Below the pieces are notes generated by a model, which saw nothing but the letters and a program-made list of their open reading frames with translations, was not told where the DNA came from and did no database searches. Below are positions 7,390-17,142 of a DNA stretch of 51,205 nt, piece after piece. The position numbers and the translations under genes are program-made. Location of the stretch: positions 1 through 51,205 of the forward strand of contig JAICZH010000006.1 of assembly GCA_025933775.1 (NCBI GenBank), written 5' to 3'. The DNA comes from Chitinophagaceae bacterium (GTDB lineage Bacteria > Bacteroidota > Bacteroidia > Chitinophagales > Chitinophagaceae). Within the stretch, counting starts at the first letter, position 1. Every line of letters starts with the position of its first letter.

Positions 7390-10300
7390 ATGAACCCCCG
7401 CATCCTGAAGTTGTTATCCGTTGTATTGTTCTTATTTTTTTTATTGCCGGATGTGTATGCTCAATTAGGAAAAATAACTATTGACCTTGAAAAAGATAAA
7501 CCCGAAAAGTTTAAAACAAAAACTTTAAAGTCGGAGAAAACCGGCGAAAAGAAATTTACCGTTCCGCGAAGATTTATTCAAAACACCGTTTCGCACTACA
7601 ATTATTTTTACAACGCGAATAATAAAATAAACGAGATTATTGAGCGGGGGCGCCTTGCCAACAAAGATGATTATACAAAGCTATTGCCTTTTTACGGCTA
7701 TTCGTTAGCGAATACCGCCAGCCAAAAAACGGATCTTGATTCTGTAATTTATAAAGCTACCGCCGGAATTTTATTGCACGATTTGCGAAGCAATTGGGTA
7801 GATAATTTATACCTGCTCATTGGCGAAGCGTATTATTTGAAACAAGATTTTGATTCGGCATACATGACTTTTCAATTTATTAATTATAATCTTTTTCCGC
7901 GCAAGAAAAAAGATGAAGATGACCAATTAATTGTAGGAACCAATGATAATGCTAAAAACAGCGCCATCAGTGTTTCGAGCAAAGAAGACAGAAATATTAT
8001 TGATAAAGTATTTACCAGGCCGCCGAGCCGTAACGATGCTTTTATATGGCAAATAAGAACGTTAACTGATATGAACCAAACCGGCGAAGCGGCAGGGCTT
8101 ATTACCACTTTGCAAAATGATCCGGCTTTTCCTGAACGCTTGCAACCTGCGCTTGAAGAAATGAGCGCTTACTGGTTTTTTCAACAACAAATGTACGATA
8201 GCACGTTGCCTCATCTCATCAATTCGTTGCCCAATGTTGCAGATGCGCAAGATAAAGCAAGGCGCGAATTTTTAATAGCGCAACTTTTTGAAATTACTAA
8301 CAAGCAGGCTCAGGCATCTGCCTATTATGATAAAGCGAAGCATCTTACCACCGACCCATTAATGGATATTTATGCTAATCTTAATGAAGCGAAGATGCTC
8401 AAAAGCCATGACCCTGCTGAAATTGATAAAAGCATCGCGGCGCTGTTGCGCTTATCGAAAAAAGATAAATTTGAACCTTATCGCGATATTATATTTTTTT
8501 CCGCAGCGCAATTGGCCATGCTGAAACCTGATACTACTGCATCTGTTTTTTTCTATAAAAAAAGTACTTTTTATAATGGCGAAAATATTTCTATTAAAAA
8601 TAAAGCTTTTCTCAATCTCGCAGAAATAAGTTATAAGCAAAAAAAATATAAAGACGCTTATGCATTTTACGATAGTCTTCAATTAAGCGATACATCTCTT
8701 AGTAACGTGGCTCAAATACAAGAAAGAAAAAAAGCTTTATCGGCAATAGTTGCCAATATAAATATTATTGAAAGAGAAGACAGCCTGCAGGCAATAGCTG
8801 CAATGGCGCCGGCAGACAGAGATGCATTCATAAAAAAACTTTCAAAAAAATTAAGAAAACAACAAGGTATTAAAGATGAAGACGTACAGGGTAATTCAGC
8901 ATCCAATTATTTTGATTCGAAACATGCATCTTCCGATATTTTTGGAAATGTAACCAGCGCAAATGGAGAATGGTATTTTTATAATACTGCATTAAAGTCG
9001 CAGGGATATACTCAGTTTAAACAGAAATGGGGAAAAAGGCAAAACATTGATAACTGGCGCCGGGCTTCGGTTACAAGCAATTTAATTTCGAATGCAGGCA
9101 ATACCAATACATTTATAAATCCAACTGATAGTGCAGGAAATAATAATCAAAGTTCCGATCCGCTTTTGGCTTCGCCTACAAATACAAATATGGTTTCTGC
9201 TCCTGAACAAACCGATTTTTCGGTAGAAGGGCTTCTGGCAAATGTTCCTTTAACCAAAGAAAAATTGAACGAATCGAATAACAAAATTTCGAAATCATTG
9301 TTCCAATTAGGAAAAGAATATCAGAATTTATTAGAAGATTATAGCGCTGCTGTGGATGCTTATCAACAATCATTGCAACGCTTTCCTGATAGCTTGTATG
9401 CCGGTGAATTGTATTTGAATCTTTCTTATTGTTATAGAAAATTAGGTGATATATCAAAAGCTGATTATTATAAAAATTTACTCATTCATAAGTTTGATAA
9501 AAGTAAATTCACTCAATTAGTTTTGCATCCCGAAGCCATGGAACCATCTAAAAAAGACCCTGCCGCTACCAAAAGATATGAAGACATTTATAATCTTTTT
9601 ATTGAAGGAAATTTTGAACAAGCCGTAGCAGAAAAGCAAAAAGCCGATAGCCTGTATGGGGCCAATTACTGGAGCCCGCAATTGCTTTACATCGAATCAG
9701 TTTATTATATAAAACAAAAAGAAGACAGTGTTGCTATCAATATTTTAAAACAGATCATTAACCAATATCCTCAATCGCCGCTGAAAGAAAAAGCAGTTAC
9801 GATGATTGATGTTTTAAAAAGAAGGCCTGAAATTGAAAGTTATTTAACGAAGCTGAATGTAGTACGTGATAAAGAAGATTCTCAAATAATTGTTTATGAT
9901 AATCCTTCAATTATAAAACGAATACAACAAGATACAACTAACATGCTTAAAAATGTAAAGCCTCAGAACACAGTAATAGTTCCCGGCAAGGTGTATCTTG
10001 ATTCTTCTAAAAAAGCGCCGCCGCCAGTAAGTAACGGAACGTTTGTAATAGACCCGCTTTCTACACAATATGTAATGATGGTGCTTACTAAAGTAGATCC
10101 TGTTTACAGCACCGAAGCACGAAATGCTTTTACAAGATATAACAGTGAAAATTTTTATAATCAAAAAATAGAAATTACAAAAGATACATTGGATAAAGAC
10201 AGAACGCTTTTAATCTTCACTGAATTTTTAACAGCAGATGATGCCATCAAATACATGGATAACCTAAGGAGAGCCGCTCCCGTTCAGGTATCATGGCTGC

Positions 10301-10419
10301 CTGCGGCAAAATATTCTTTTTATATTATATCCGGTACAAATCTTGATTTATTAAAGCAAAATAAAAATCTGCAGAATTATATTGATCTTTTGAATAAAAA
10401 ATATCCGGGCAAATTTTAA
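7390..10419 (+). CDS. porW: Type IX secretion / gliding TPR protein, PorW/SprE-like
   Basis: This 1009-residue protein has an N-terminal signal peptide (LLSVVLFLFFLLPDVYAQ). It is followed by FIQNTVSHYNYFYNANNKIN and WVDNLYLLIGEAYYLKQDFD, which are characteristic of PorW/SprE, and then by many TPR-like helical pairs. A long Asn/Ser-rich linker lies near residues 530-600. The C-terminal end has KYSFYIISGTNLDLLKQNKN. PorW is a periplasmic TPR protein linking parts of the type IX secretion machinery. Known PorW/SprE proteins are lipoproteins; here no cysteine follows the signal peptide, so this one may be soluble or cleaved by signal peptidase I. It lies immediately upstream of the PBP1A gene, 35 bases away and probably co-transcribed. 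Confidence 0.75.
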   Translation: MNPRILKLLSVVLFLFFLLPDVYAQLGKITIDLEKDKPEKFKTKTLKSEKTGEKKFTVPRRFIQNTVSHYNYFYNANNKINEIIERGRLANKDDYTKLLPFYGYSLANTASQKTDLDSVIYKATAGILLHDLRSNWVDNLYLLIGEAYYLKQDFDSAYMTFQFINYNLFPRKKKDEDDQLIVGTNDNAKNSAISVSSKEDRNIIDKVFTRPPSRNDAFIWQIRTLTDMNQTGEAAGLITTLQNDPAFPERLQPALEEMSAYWFFQQQMYDSTLPHLINSLPNVADAQDKARREFLIAQLFEITNKQAQASAYYDKAKHLTTDPLMDIYANLNEAKMLKSHDPAEIDKSIAALLRLSKKDKFEPYRDIIFFSAAQLAMLKPDTTASVFFYKKSTFYNGENISIKNKAFLNLAEISYKQKKYKDAYAFYDSLQLSDTSLSNVAQIQERKKALSAIVANINIIEREDSLQAIAAMAPADRDAFIKKLSKKLRKQQGIKDEDVQGNSASNYFDSKHASSDIFGNVTSANGEWYFYNTALKSQGYTQFKQKWGKRQNIDNWRRASVTSNLISNAGNTNTFINPTDSAGNNNQSSDPLLASPTNTNMVSAPEQTDFSVEGLLANVPLTKEKLNESNNKISKSLFQLGKEYQNLLEDYSAAVDAYQQSLQRFPDSLYAGELYLNLSYCYRKLGDISKADYYKNLLIHKFDKSKFTQLVLHPEAMEPSKKDPAATKRYEDIYNLFIEGNFEQAVAEKQKADSLYGANYWSPQLLYIESVYYIKQKEDSVAINILKQIINQYPQSPLKEKAVTMIDVLKRRPEIESYLTKLNVVRDKEDSQIIVYDNPSIIKRIQQDTTNMLKNVKPQNTVIVPGKVYLDSSKKAPPPVSNGTFVIDPLSTQYVMMVLTKVDPVYSTEARNAFTRYNSENFYNQKIEITKDTLDKDRTLLIFTEFLTADDAIKYMDNLRRAAPVQVSWLPAAKYSFYIISGTNLDLLKQNKNLQNYIDLLNKKYPGKF

Positions 10420-10454
10420 AACAAAAAAATTCTTACCCTTTCATAAAAAATAAA

Positions 10455-12926
10455 ATGCAAAATAATAATTCCAATAAAAAAAATACTTCAGGCAAAAACA
10501 AAAAAGTAAAACCTGCTGTAAGAATTTTATGGACGCTGGTATTGGGAGGTATTGCGTTGGGAATAATTGTATTCGCTTCAGCATGGTTTGGCTTGTTTGG
10601 AAAATTACCTTCTTTACAAGAGCTTGAAAATCCACAAGCCAATCTTGCATCAGAAATTTATGCAAATGATGGAACTACTTTGATGGGAAAAATTTATACT
10701 GAGAATCGCAGTTCGGTTGATTTTAAAGATATTTCAAAACACGTAATTGATGCGCTTATTTCTACAGAAGATATACGGTTTTATGATCACTCTGGTATTG
10801 ATGCAATCGCCATAGGCCGCGCCATTAAAGGGTTTGGCCGCGAAGGGGGCGGCAGCACCATCACCCAACAATTAGCAAAAAACATTTTAGGACAAGGTTC
10901 CGGTTGGTTTGGTAAAAGAGTTTTAGATAAATTAAAAGAATGGATTGTGGCATTAAAGCTCGAGAAAAATTTTACCAAACAAGAGATTTTAGCATTATAT
11001 CTCAACCGGGTTTCATGGCTCAATGTGTATGGAATAAGAAATGCATCGCGTGTATATTTTCATAAAGATCCATCAGATTTAACAACAGATGAAGCGGCTT
11101 TATTAGTAGGCATGCTAAGCGGCCCCGGCCAATACGACCCTACAAGACATCCGCAAGCTGCAACAGACAGAAGAAATTTAGTTTTGGACCGAATGGTAAC
11201 TAATGATGTTCTTTCAGCATCTGAAGCAGAAATGCTAAAGAAAAAACCACTGGGAGTAAAATATAAAAAATTAGATGAGAACCTTGGCATTGCTCCATAT
11301 TTCCGATCTGTATTAACCAAAAAGTTAATTGACTGGTGTAAAAATCATAAAGACCCGACCACCGGAAAAAATTATGATTTGTACAGAGATGGTTTAAAAA
11401 TTTATACCACCATTGATCCCAAAATGCAATTGTTTGCAGAGCAAGCCGTAATAAAACACATGGCCAATATGCAAAGGAGGTTCAACCAACAATTACCAAA
11501 AAATGTATGGAAAGGACATGAAGATATTTTGAACCGGGCCATGCATGAAAGCGACCGGTGGAAATATATGAAAGAAGAAGGCATCAGTGATGCTGATATA
11601 AAAAAATCGTTTTATGTGCCGGTGAAAATGAAAGTATTTGCATGGAATTCAAAACGCGAAACCGACACAGTGATGACGCCAATTGATTCTATAAAATATT
11701 TCAAACAAATGATGCAAACTGCATTTGCAGTGATGGACCCCGTTACAGGCGAAGTAAAAGCCTGGGTGGGCGGTATAGATTTTAAATGGTTTAAATTTGA
11801 TCATGTAACGGCTGCAAGGCAGGTAGGCTCTACATTTAAACCCATTTTATATACGCTTGCAATTACCGATGCAGGCCTTACTCCCGAAAGCCCGCTGGGC
11901 GGCAAGTCTATTACTTTAAACAATAAAACTTTTTCAGGCGCTGGCGGCACATTGGCTTATTGTCTTGCAAAATCGCTCAATGTTGGCGCATGGGATTTAA
12001 TGAGCCGGATTGGACCAAAAAAGACAGCAGAGTTTGCTCATCTTTGCGGTATTAAAAGTGATATACCTATTGTTCCCTCCATTGCATTGGGCACTGCAGA
12101 TATTCAACTGATAGAAATGCTGCGGGCTTACAGCATGTTTCCCAATCGCGGCTTTAATACAGAGCCAATTATTATTACTAAAATAGAAGATAAAAATGGC
12201 AATGTATTGCAAACTTTTGAATCCGAATCAAAGCAGGTAATAAGTGAAGTGGATGCTTATACTATGTATAAAATGATGCAGGGTGTTGTTGACTATGGCA
12301 CTGGTGGCGCTATGCGCTGGAAATATAATATAACCAGCGATATGGGTGGTAAAACTGGAACCACCGATGAAAACACGGATGGATGGTTTATGGGATATAC
12401 TCCTCAATTGCTTGCCGGCGCATGGGTAGGTTGCGATGATCCGTTTTTGCATTTAAGAAATGGATGGACGAATGGCGGTAATGATATGGCTATGCCTGAA
12501 TGGGCTTTCTTTATGCAAAAAGTGTATGCTGACAAAAAACTCGGCATTGACCCCAAAGCAACTTTTCAAAAACCTGCAGAGCTTAATAATGATCCGATTT
12601 ATGCTGATCAAAATTTTTCAAACATCGTGAAAGAAGGACAGGGCAACGATTTTGCGCCTGAACAGAATAACGGAGATGAAAGCGATTATGAAAATAATAC
12701 GCCAAATGTTCCTGTAGAATCTGATTTTGGCAAAGCCCAATCAAATAACAATTCTTCTCAAAATAAAAAAATAATAGGCCCGGTGAATATGATGGATGAG
12801 TTTAAAAAAGATACTTCAAAAACTCATGAAAAAAATAGTGATGTAAATAAAAAAATAAATAAAGATGCTGCAGATAAATCAAAAGCGGCATCAACAAAAG
12901 CTGCGAAACCCGGCAATGATTATTAA
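10455..12926 (+). CDS. mrcA: Penicillin-binding protein 1A, bifunctional transglycosylase/transpeptidase
   Basis: This 823-residue class A PBP polymerises and cross-links peptidoglycan in the periplasm. A membrane segment lies at about residues 25-48. The GT51 domain shows STEDIRFYDHSGID (catalytic Glu near 105), GGSTITQQLAKN and KQEILALYLNRVSW. The transpeptidase domain has the SxxK box GSTFKP near 458, the SLN box, and KTGTT near 631. The tail after about residue 715 is Asn/Lys-rich and disordered. All catalytic motifs are intact. It follows the PorW-like gene closely. Confidence 0.95.
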   Translation: MQNNNSNKKNTSGKNKKVKPAVRILWTLVLGGIALGIIVFASAWFGLFGKLPSLQELENPQANLASEIYANDGTTLMGKIYTENRSSVDFKDISKHVIDALISTEDIRFYDHSGIDAIAIGRAIKGFGREGGGSTITQQLAKNILGQGSGWFGKRVLDKLKEWIVALKLEKNFTKQEILALYLNRVSWLNVYGIRNASRVYFHKDPSDLTTDEAALLVGMLSGPGQYDPTRHPQAATDRRNLVLDRMVTNDVLSASEAEMLKKKPLGVKYKKLDENLGIAPYFRSVLTKKLIDWCKNHKDPTTGKNYDLYRDGLKIYTTIDPKMQLFAEQAVIKHMANMQRRFNQQLPKNVWKGHEDILNRAMHESDRWKYMKEEGISDADIKKSFYVPVKMKVFAWNSKRETDTVMTPIDSIKYFKQMMQTAFAVMDPVTGEVKAWVGGIDFKWFKFDHVTAARQVGSTFKPILYTLAITDAGLTPESPLGGKSITLNNKTFSGAGGTLAYCLAKSLNVGAWDLMSRIGPKKTAEFAHLCGIKSDIPIVPSIALGTADIQLIEMLRAYSMFPNRGFNTEPIIITKIEDKNGNVLQTFESESKQVISEVDAYTMYKMMQGVVDYGTGGAMRWKYNITSDMGGKTGTTDENTDGWFMGYTPQLLAGAWVGCDDPFLHLRNGWTNGGNDMAMPEWAFFMQKVYADKKLGIDPKATFQKPAELNNDPIYADQNFSNIVKEGQGNDFAPEQNNGDESDYENNTPNVPVESDFGKAQSNNNSSQNKKIIGPVNMMDEFKKDTSKTHEKNSDVNKKINKDAADKSKAASTKAAKPGNDY

Positions 12927-13307
12927 TTTGTTATTTAATTTTTTTCTTCTTCGAAATTTTTTTATTCATTATTAATTTATAGGATTAATTAATTATTAAT
13001 AATTAAAGTATAGTCTTGTTTAAATTTTTTGCTCAAAAAAACAAATACTTTTTCTTGTACCATTGCGCCAGACGTTCCTTCGGAACGTTTCGTACAATTT
13101 GTTGAAAAAAATTTTCTACCCATCAAAAGTCCCTCTGGGACTTGAAATAAATAATCTAACCATGTTTGTAAAATTCCCAAATACTTAATCCTGTCAATTT
13201 ATATTAAAAAAAATTACTCACTTTGTACAGCTTTAGTTTTGTGGAATAACATTAAAAATTAAAATCGTTTATAAATATCTCCTATTTTTATACCTAATTT
13301 TTATAAT
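12927..13307. other. Intergenic region with REP-like repeat
   Basis: This AT-rich spacer contains the paired-hairpin element described separately. The minus-strand frame through 12989-13180 is the translation of that repeat and not a gene. A TAGTTTTG at 13234-13241 matches the TAnnTTTG -7 element for the downstream nuclease-like gene. Confidence 0.5.
13072..13143. repeat. REP-like element with two GC-rich hairpins
   Basis: The first hairpin has perfect 7-base arms ACGTTCC/GGAACGT around TTC (13072-13088). The second has arms AAGTCCC/GGGACTT around TCT (13127-13143). The 38 bases between them include the AAAATTTTCTACCCATC segment. This composition, far more GC-rich in its arms than the flanks, resembles the short dispersed intergenic repeats seen in many Bacteroidota genomes. 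Confidence 0.6.
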
Positions 13308-14306
13308 TTGAAATCAAAACTTATTGCAGCAGTATTTATCATGCTGTTTATTACCGGAAGCATTCCCTTACTGTATGGATGGGGCGCATGGGGCCACAAA
13401 CACATTAACCGTGCAGCCGTTTTTGCATTGCCTGAGGCCATGCGAAAATTTTATTACAATCATATTGATTTTATTACAGAAAGCGCCGTGATACCGGATT
13501 TGCGGCGAGCGCTTTTAAATGATAAAAACGAAAGCCCGAGACATTTTATTGATATTGAAGATTTTCACTCTCCTATTTCTGAAATTCCTAAAACTTCCAA
13601 AGAAGCGAATGAAAAATACGAGAATTCTTTTTTGAATAAAGAAGGTATTCTTCCCTGGTACATTCAGGATGTAATGGAAAAACTTACAATGGCATTTAAA
13701 AGAAAAAATAAATCCGAGATATTATTTTTATCAGCCGAGGTGGCTCATTACATTGGCGATGCACACATGCCTTTGCATACTGCTTCTAATTATAATGGAC
13801 AATTCACCAACCAAAAAGGAGTGCACGCTTTATGGGAATCGCAAATACCAGAACTGTTCGGAAACAACTATAATTTTAAAACAGCCAACGCTTCATACAT
13901 TAAAGATGTTACTGCAGAAACCTGGAAAATTGTAGCCCATACGCATTCGCTTGAGGATATGTTGCTGGCAGATGAAAAAAAAGTAAGAAAAAATTTTACT
14001 TCAGATAATATGTATGAAAAAGATGCATCAGGAAAAAATATTTTATCCTATAATCAACCCGTTTTTTCAGCAGAATATGCCAGGCAATTTAATGACTCCT
14101 TGCATGGAATGGTAGAAAAACAATTGCAGCTTTCTATACAAGATGTGGCTGATTATTGGTACACGGCATGGGTAAATGGCGGCAGCCCGGATCTTATAAC
14201 ATTAGATGACGCACACCTCACAAAGCAAAATAAAAAAAATTATAATCTCGAATACAAAGCCTGGAAAAAAGGCAACTTGCTTAATTTATCCAACGAAAAA
14301 GAATGA
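13308..14306 (+). CDS. Secreted S1/P1 nuclease or zinc-dependent phospholipase C-like protein
   Basis: This 332-residue protein starts at a TTG, with a signal peptide ending near LLYG so that the mature protein would begin WGAWGHKHINRAAV. An N-terminal Trp plus a nearby His is typical of the trinuclear-zinc S1/P1 nuclease and phospholipase C superfamily. Further zinc-ligand motifs are SPRHFIDIEDFH, AEVAHYIGDAHMPLHTASN and GVHALWE. The enzyme would hydrolyse phosphodiesters (nucleic acid or phospholipid) outside the cytoplasm; the sequence alone does not decide which. A TAGTTTTG -7 element lies about 70 bases upstream. A copy of the 20-bp dispersed element follows the stop. Confidence 0.75.
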   Translation: MKSKLIAAVFIMLFITGSIPLLYGWGAWGHKHINRAAVFALPEAMRKFYYNHIDFITESAVIPDLRRALLNDKNESPRHFIDIEDFHSPISEIPKTSKEANEKYENSFLNKEGILPWYIQDVMEKLTMAFKRKNKSEILFLSAEVAHYIGDAHMPLHTASNYNGQFTNQKGVHALWESQIPELFGNNYNFKTANASYIKDVTAETWKIVAHTHSLEDMLLADEKKVRKNFTSDNMYEKDASGKNILSYNQPVFSAEYARQFNDSLHGMVEKQLQLSIQDVADYWYTAWVNGGSPDLITLDDAHLTKQNKKNYNLEYKAWKKGNLLNLSNEKE

Positions 14307-14314
14307 TGTAAAAA

Positions 14315-14334
14315 CTAACGGTAACGCCTAAACG
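14315..14334 (+). repeat. Dispersed 20-bp element, copy 1
   Basis: CTAACGGTAACGCCTAAACG starts 9 bases after the stop of the nuclease-like gene. It matches 18 of 20 positions with the copy at 20502-20521. Confidence 0.5.
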
Positions 14335-14342
14335 CAGTTAGC

Positions 14343-14564
14343 CTACCAATACCTCACAGGATTGCGACGCGATCTTTGAATATAATTTTTAATATTCATC
14401 CAGAAGGCAAAAAACAAATAAATAATTACCGGCGAGCCGAGCGTTAAAAAAGAAATATAAATAAAATATTTCCTGATAACGGATGTGGCAATGCCCATCT
14501 TCTCCCCTATTGCTGTGCAAACGCCGAAAACCTGCCATTCAATAAAATGTTTTATTTTATACAT
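14343..14564 (-). CDS. PspC-domain membrane protein
   Basis: This 73-residue protein starts with a PspC-type amphipathic segment (VFGVCTAIGEKMGIATSVIR). A single hydrophobic helix follows (FLTLGSPVIIYLFFAFWMNI), then a basic tail. PspC proteins sense or stabilise the inner membrane, and short stand-alone forms are common in Bacteroidota. It converges on the nuclease-like gene and diverges from bshB1. Confidence 0.8.
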   Translation of the reverse strand: MYKIKHFIEWQVFGVCTAIGEKMGIATSVIRKYFIYISFLTLGSPVIIYLFFAFWMNIKNYIQRSRRNPVRYW

Positions 14565-14666
14565 CTTCCAAAACTAAAAAAAATTCGCAACAAATTTTAA
14601 CCTCTTTCAGAATTTCACAATTTTTAGTTTAACGCTAATGAAACATCATCATACTTCTTTTTTGTG

Positions 14667-14674
14667 TACCTTTG
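14667..14674 (+). promoter_or_regulatory. -7 element (TACCTTTG) before bshB1
   Basis: TACCTTTG fits the Bacteroidota TAnnTTTG consensus about 44 bases before the bshB1 start. The -33 element is not obvious. Confidence 0.45.
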
Positions 14675-14717
14675 CACTTCAAAAAATTAATCTTTCTCTG
14701 TATTTATTTTTTCACAA

Positions 14718-15455
14718 ATGAAATTAGACCTGTTAGCTTTTGGCGTTCATCCCGATGATATTGAATTAAGCTGCGCCGGTACGTTACTTGTTGAAAAAAA
14801 TAATGGAAATAAAGTAGGAATTGTTGATCTTACTAAAGGCGAATTAGGCACAAGAGGAACAGCAGCAACACGAAAAGAAGAAGCAAAGAATGCCGCTGAA
14901 ATTTTAGGAATAGAAATAAGAGATAATCTTAAAATGGCTGATGGTTTTTTTTTAAATAACGAAGAAAATAAAAAGAAGATAATAACAGTTCTTAGAAAAT
15001 ACCGGCCCGAAATTATTTTATGCAATGCTCCCGACGACCGCCATCCCGATCACGGCAGGTCGGCACAACTGGTGCAGGATGCAGCATTTTTATCAGGATT
15101 AATAAAAATTGAAACGAGCGATGATGAAAATAAAAAGCAACCAGCATGGCGGCCTAAATATGTTTTTAATTACATACAGGATTTATATTTCAAACCCGAT
15201 TTCGTAATTGATGTGTCGGATGTTTTTGATAAAAAAATTGAAGCAATAGAAGCATTCACCACTCAATTTCATAATCATCAGGCAAATAAAAACGAGCCTC
15301 AAACGTATATTTCATCTCCTGAATTTTTAGAAAGTGTTATCAATCGTTCAAAAATGTTTGGCAGGATGATTGGGGTAAAATATGCAGAAGGTTTTCTTTC
15401 AAAAAAAATGATAGGATTAAAAACATTGAATGCGTTTATACAAAAAGATACTTAA
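14718..15455 (+). CDS. bshB1: Bacillithiol biosynthesis deacetylase BshB1
   Basis: This 245-residue PIG-L/LmbE-family zinc hydrolase removes acetyl from GlcNAc-malate in bacillithiol synthesis. The zinc motif HPDD is at residues 12-15 and PDDRHPDHG near 105-113. LTKGELGTRGTAATRKEEA is the BshB1 signature. Length and start fit the family. The other bsh genes are not in the window. The fatty acid desaturase gene follows 42 bases downstream. Confidence 0.92.
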   Translation: MKLDLLAFGVHPDDIELSCAGTLLVEKNNGNKVGIVDLTKGELGTRGTAATRKEEAKNAAEILGIEIRDNLKMADGFFLNNEENKKKIITVLRKYRPEIILCNAPDDRHPDHGRSAQLVQDAAFLSGLIKIETSDDENKKQPAWRPKYVFNYIQDLYFKPDFVIDVSDVFDKKIEAIEAFTTQFHNHQANKNEPQTYISSPEFLESVINRSKMFGRMIGVKYAEGFLSKKMIGLKTLNAFIQKDT

Positions 15456-15497
15456 AAAATTTAATCAGCGTTATACATACGCTTAAATATTTACATA

Positions 15498-16568
15498 ATG
15501 ACAACTCCAAAATTCCTCCAGGGCAAAGGTGATTTTCATATTGAACTTAAAAAAAGAGTTAATGCATATTTTGCTGAACATAAAAAACCTATGACTGGTA
15601 ATAATGCTTTGCTTTTTAAAGCGCTTTTATTTTGCCTTGGTTATATTTTCATTTATATACATCTTGTTTTTTTTACACCCGTAGTTTGGATTGCGTTACC
15701 CGAATGTATTGTTTTTGGCGTACTCACTGCTGCAATTGGTTTTAATGTAATGCACGATGGCGCACATGGAAGTTTCAGCAAGTATAAAGTGTTGAATAAA
15801 ATGGCCGGTTTTTCTTTAAATTTTCTGGGAGCCAGTGCAATTATGTGGAATATGAAACACAATATTATTCATCATACTTATACCAATGTAGATGGCGTAG
15901 ATGATGATATAGAAGCCCGCCCCTTTCTTCGGTTTGCCGCTTCTCAAAAAAGATTGCGCTTGCATAAATTTCAGCATTATTATTTTTGGTTTTTATACAC
16001 TTTGCTTCATTTGATGTGGATATTTCTTTCTGATTATAAAAAATATTTTTCAGGAAAAATAGGCCCTGTAGTGTTAAGAAAAATGACAATAAGAGAACAC
16101 ATTTCTTTTTGGGCTGCAAAACTAATTTATGCATTTATGTTTGTTGCATTGCCCATTTGGTTGTTAGGTTTTGTAACATGGCTGGTTGGTTTTTTACTTA
16201 TTACAATGGTTACCGGTTTTATCATCAGCATTGTGTTTCAACTGGCGCATACGGTGGAGCATACTGATTTTCCTTTGATCAATACCACCACAGGTAAAAT
16301 TGAAAATGAATGGGCTATGCACCAGGTAGCCACCACAGCAAATTTTTCAACCGGAAATAAATTGATCTCATGGTTTGTAGGTGGACTCAATTTTCAAATT
16401 GAACATCATCTGTTTCCGCGCATCTCGCATATACATTATCCTGCCATAAGTAAAATTATTAAACGCACTTGTAATGAATACGGGCTTACTTATATCGAGT
16501 TTCCTAAAATGCGTCATGCAATACTTTCTCACGTAGCTTATTTAAGAAGATTGGGAAAAGCAAATTAA
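15498..16568 (+). CDS. Membrane fatty acid desaturase (acyl-lipid/acyl-CoA type)
   Basis: This 356-residue integral membrane diiron enzyme carries three histidine boxes: HDGAHGS near residue 86, HNIIHHTYTN near 121, and QIEHHLFP near 300. The Gln-containing third box places it with the delta-6/linoleoyl-CoA-like group, but the fused cytochrome b5 domain of that group is absent. Four or more hydrophobic stretches flank the boxes. It likely inserts a double bond in membrane acyl chains. Regiospecificity cannot be read from sequence. Confidence 0.88.
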   Translation: MTTPKFLQGKGDFHIELKKRVNAYFAEHKKPMTGNNALLFKALLFCLGYIFIYIHLVFFTPVVWIALPECIVFGVLTAAIGFNVMHDGAHGSFSKYKVLNKMAGFSLNFLGASAIMWNMKHNIIHHTYTNVDGVDDDIEARPFLRFAASQKRLRLHKFQHYYFWFLYTLLHLMWIFLSDYKKYFSGKIGPVVLRKMTIREHISFWAAKLIYAFMFVALPIWLLGFVTWLVGFLLITMVTGFIISIVFQLAHTVEHTDFPLINTTTGKIENEWAMHQVATTANFSTGNKLISWFVGGLNFQIEHHLFPRISHIHYPAISKIIKRTCNEYGLTYIEFPKMRHAILSHVAYLRRLGKAN

Positions 16569-16613
16569 TCAAAAAAAAAAAAATTGGTTTTTTTATCTAA
16601 ATAAATTCATTCG

Positions 16614-16621
16614 TAATTTTG
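16614..16621 (+). promoter_or_regulatory. -7 element (TAATTTTG)
   Basis: TAATTTTG lies five bases before the ATG at 16626 and fits TAnnTTTG, which would imply a leaderless or nearly leaderless transcript for the downstream gene. The -33 side is only poly-T. Confidence 0.35.
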
Positions 16622-16625
16622 CACG

Positions 16626-17141
16626 ATGAATATTAATTTCCATGACCTTATTCCCAAAGATTTTAATGATAGCTCACGCGTGTGGGTGTATCAAAGCAAT
16701 CGTGCATTTACAAATTCAGAAACTATTCAGATAGAATCGCTTTTAAAAGATTTTGTTGAAAACTGGAAAAGCCATAGCGAAGATGTAAAAGGTTTTGCCA
16801 ATGTTTTTTTTGGACAGTTTATTATTTTCATGGCCGATGAAACCCTTACGGGCGTGGGCGGATGCAGCACCGATTCATCTGTGCGCTTAATAAAAAATAT
16901 TGAAAAAGATTTCGGCGTTGATATGTTCAACAGGTTATTGCTTGCATTTTTAATTAATGAAAGAATTCAAATATTGCCTTTATCAGAAATAAATATTTCT
17001 CTGGATAAAAAACTCATTACAAAAGACACTTTGTTTTTCAACAATACTATTCTTACCAAAAAAGAATTAATGAATGAATGGATTGTTCCTGTAAAAGAAA
17101 GCTGGCTGGCTATTCGCGTTCCTGAATTGAATAATGCATAA
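16626..17141 (+). CDS. Conserved Bacteroidota protein of unknown function
   Basis: This 171-residue soluble protein has DSSRVWVYQSNRAFTNSE near the N-terminus, then FGQFIIFMADE and GGCSTDSSVRLIKNIEKDFG. Homologues of this pattern are widespread in Bacteroidota and are often labelled ABC transporter ATPase, but no Walker A or B motif is visible here, so that label is not supported. It has no signal peptide or membrane segment. The function is unknown. Confidence 0.7.
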   Translation: MNINFHDLIPKDFNDSSRVWVYQSNRAFTNSETIQIESLLKDFVENWKSHSEDVKGFANVFFGQFIIFMADETLTGVGGCSTDSSVRLIKNIEKDFGVDMFNRLLLAFLINERIQILPLSEINISLDKKLITKDTLFFNNTILTKKELMNEWIVPVKESWLAIRVPELNNA

Positions 17142-17142
17142 A

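Noticed and set aside
12989-13180. 63-residue minus-strand frame containing EGLLMGRKFFSTNCTKRSEG
   Set aside because: It is the translation of the two-hairpin intergenic repeat and not a gene.
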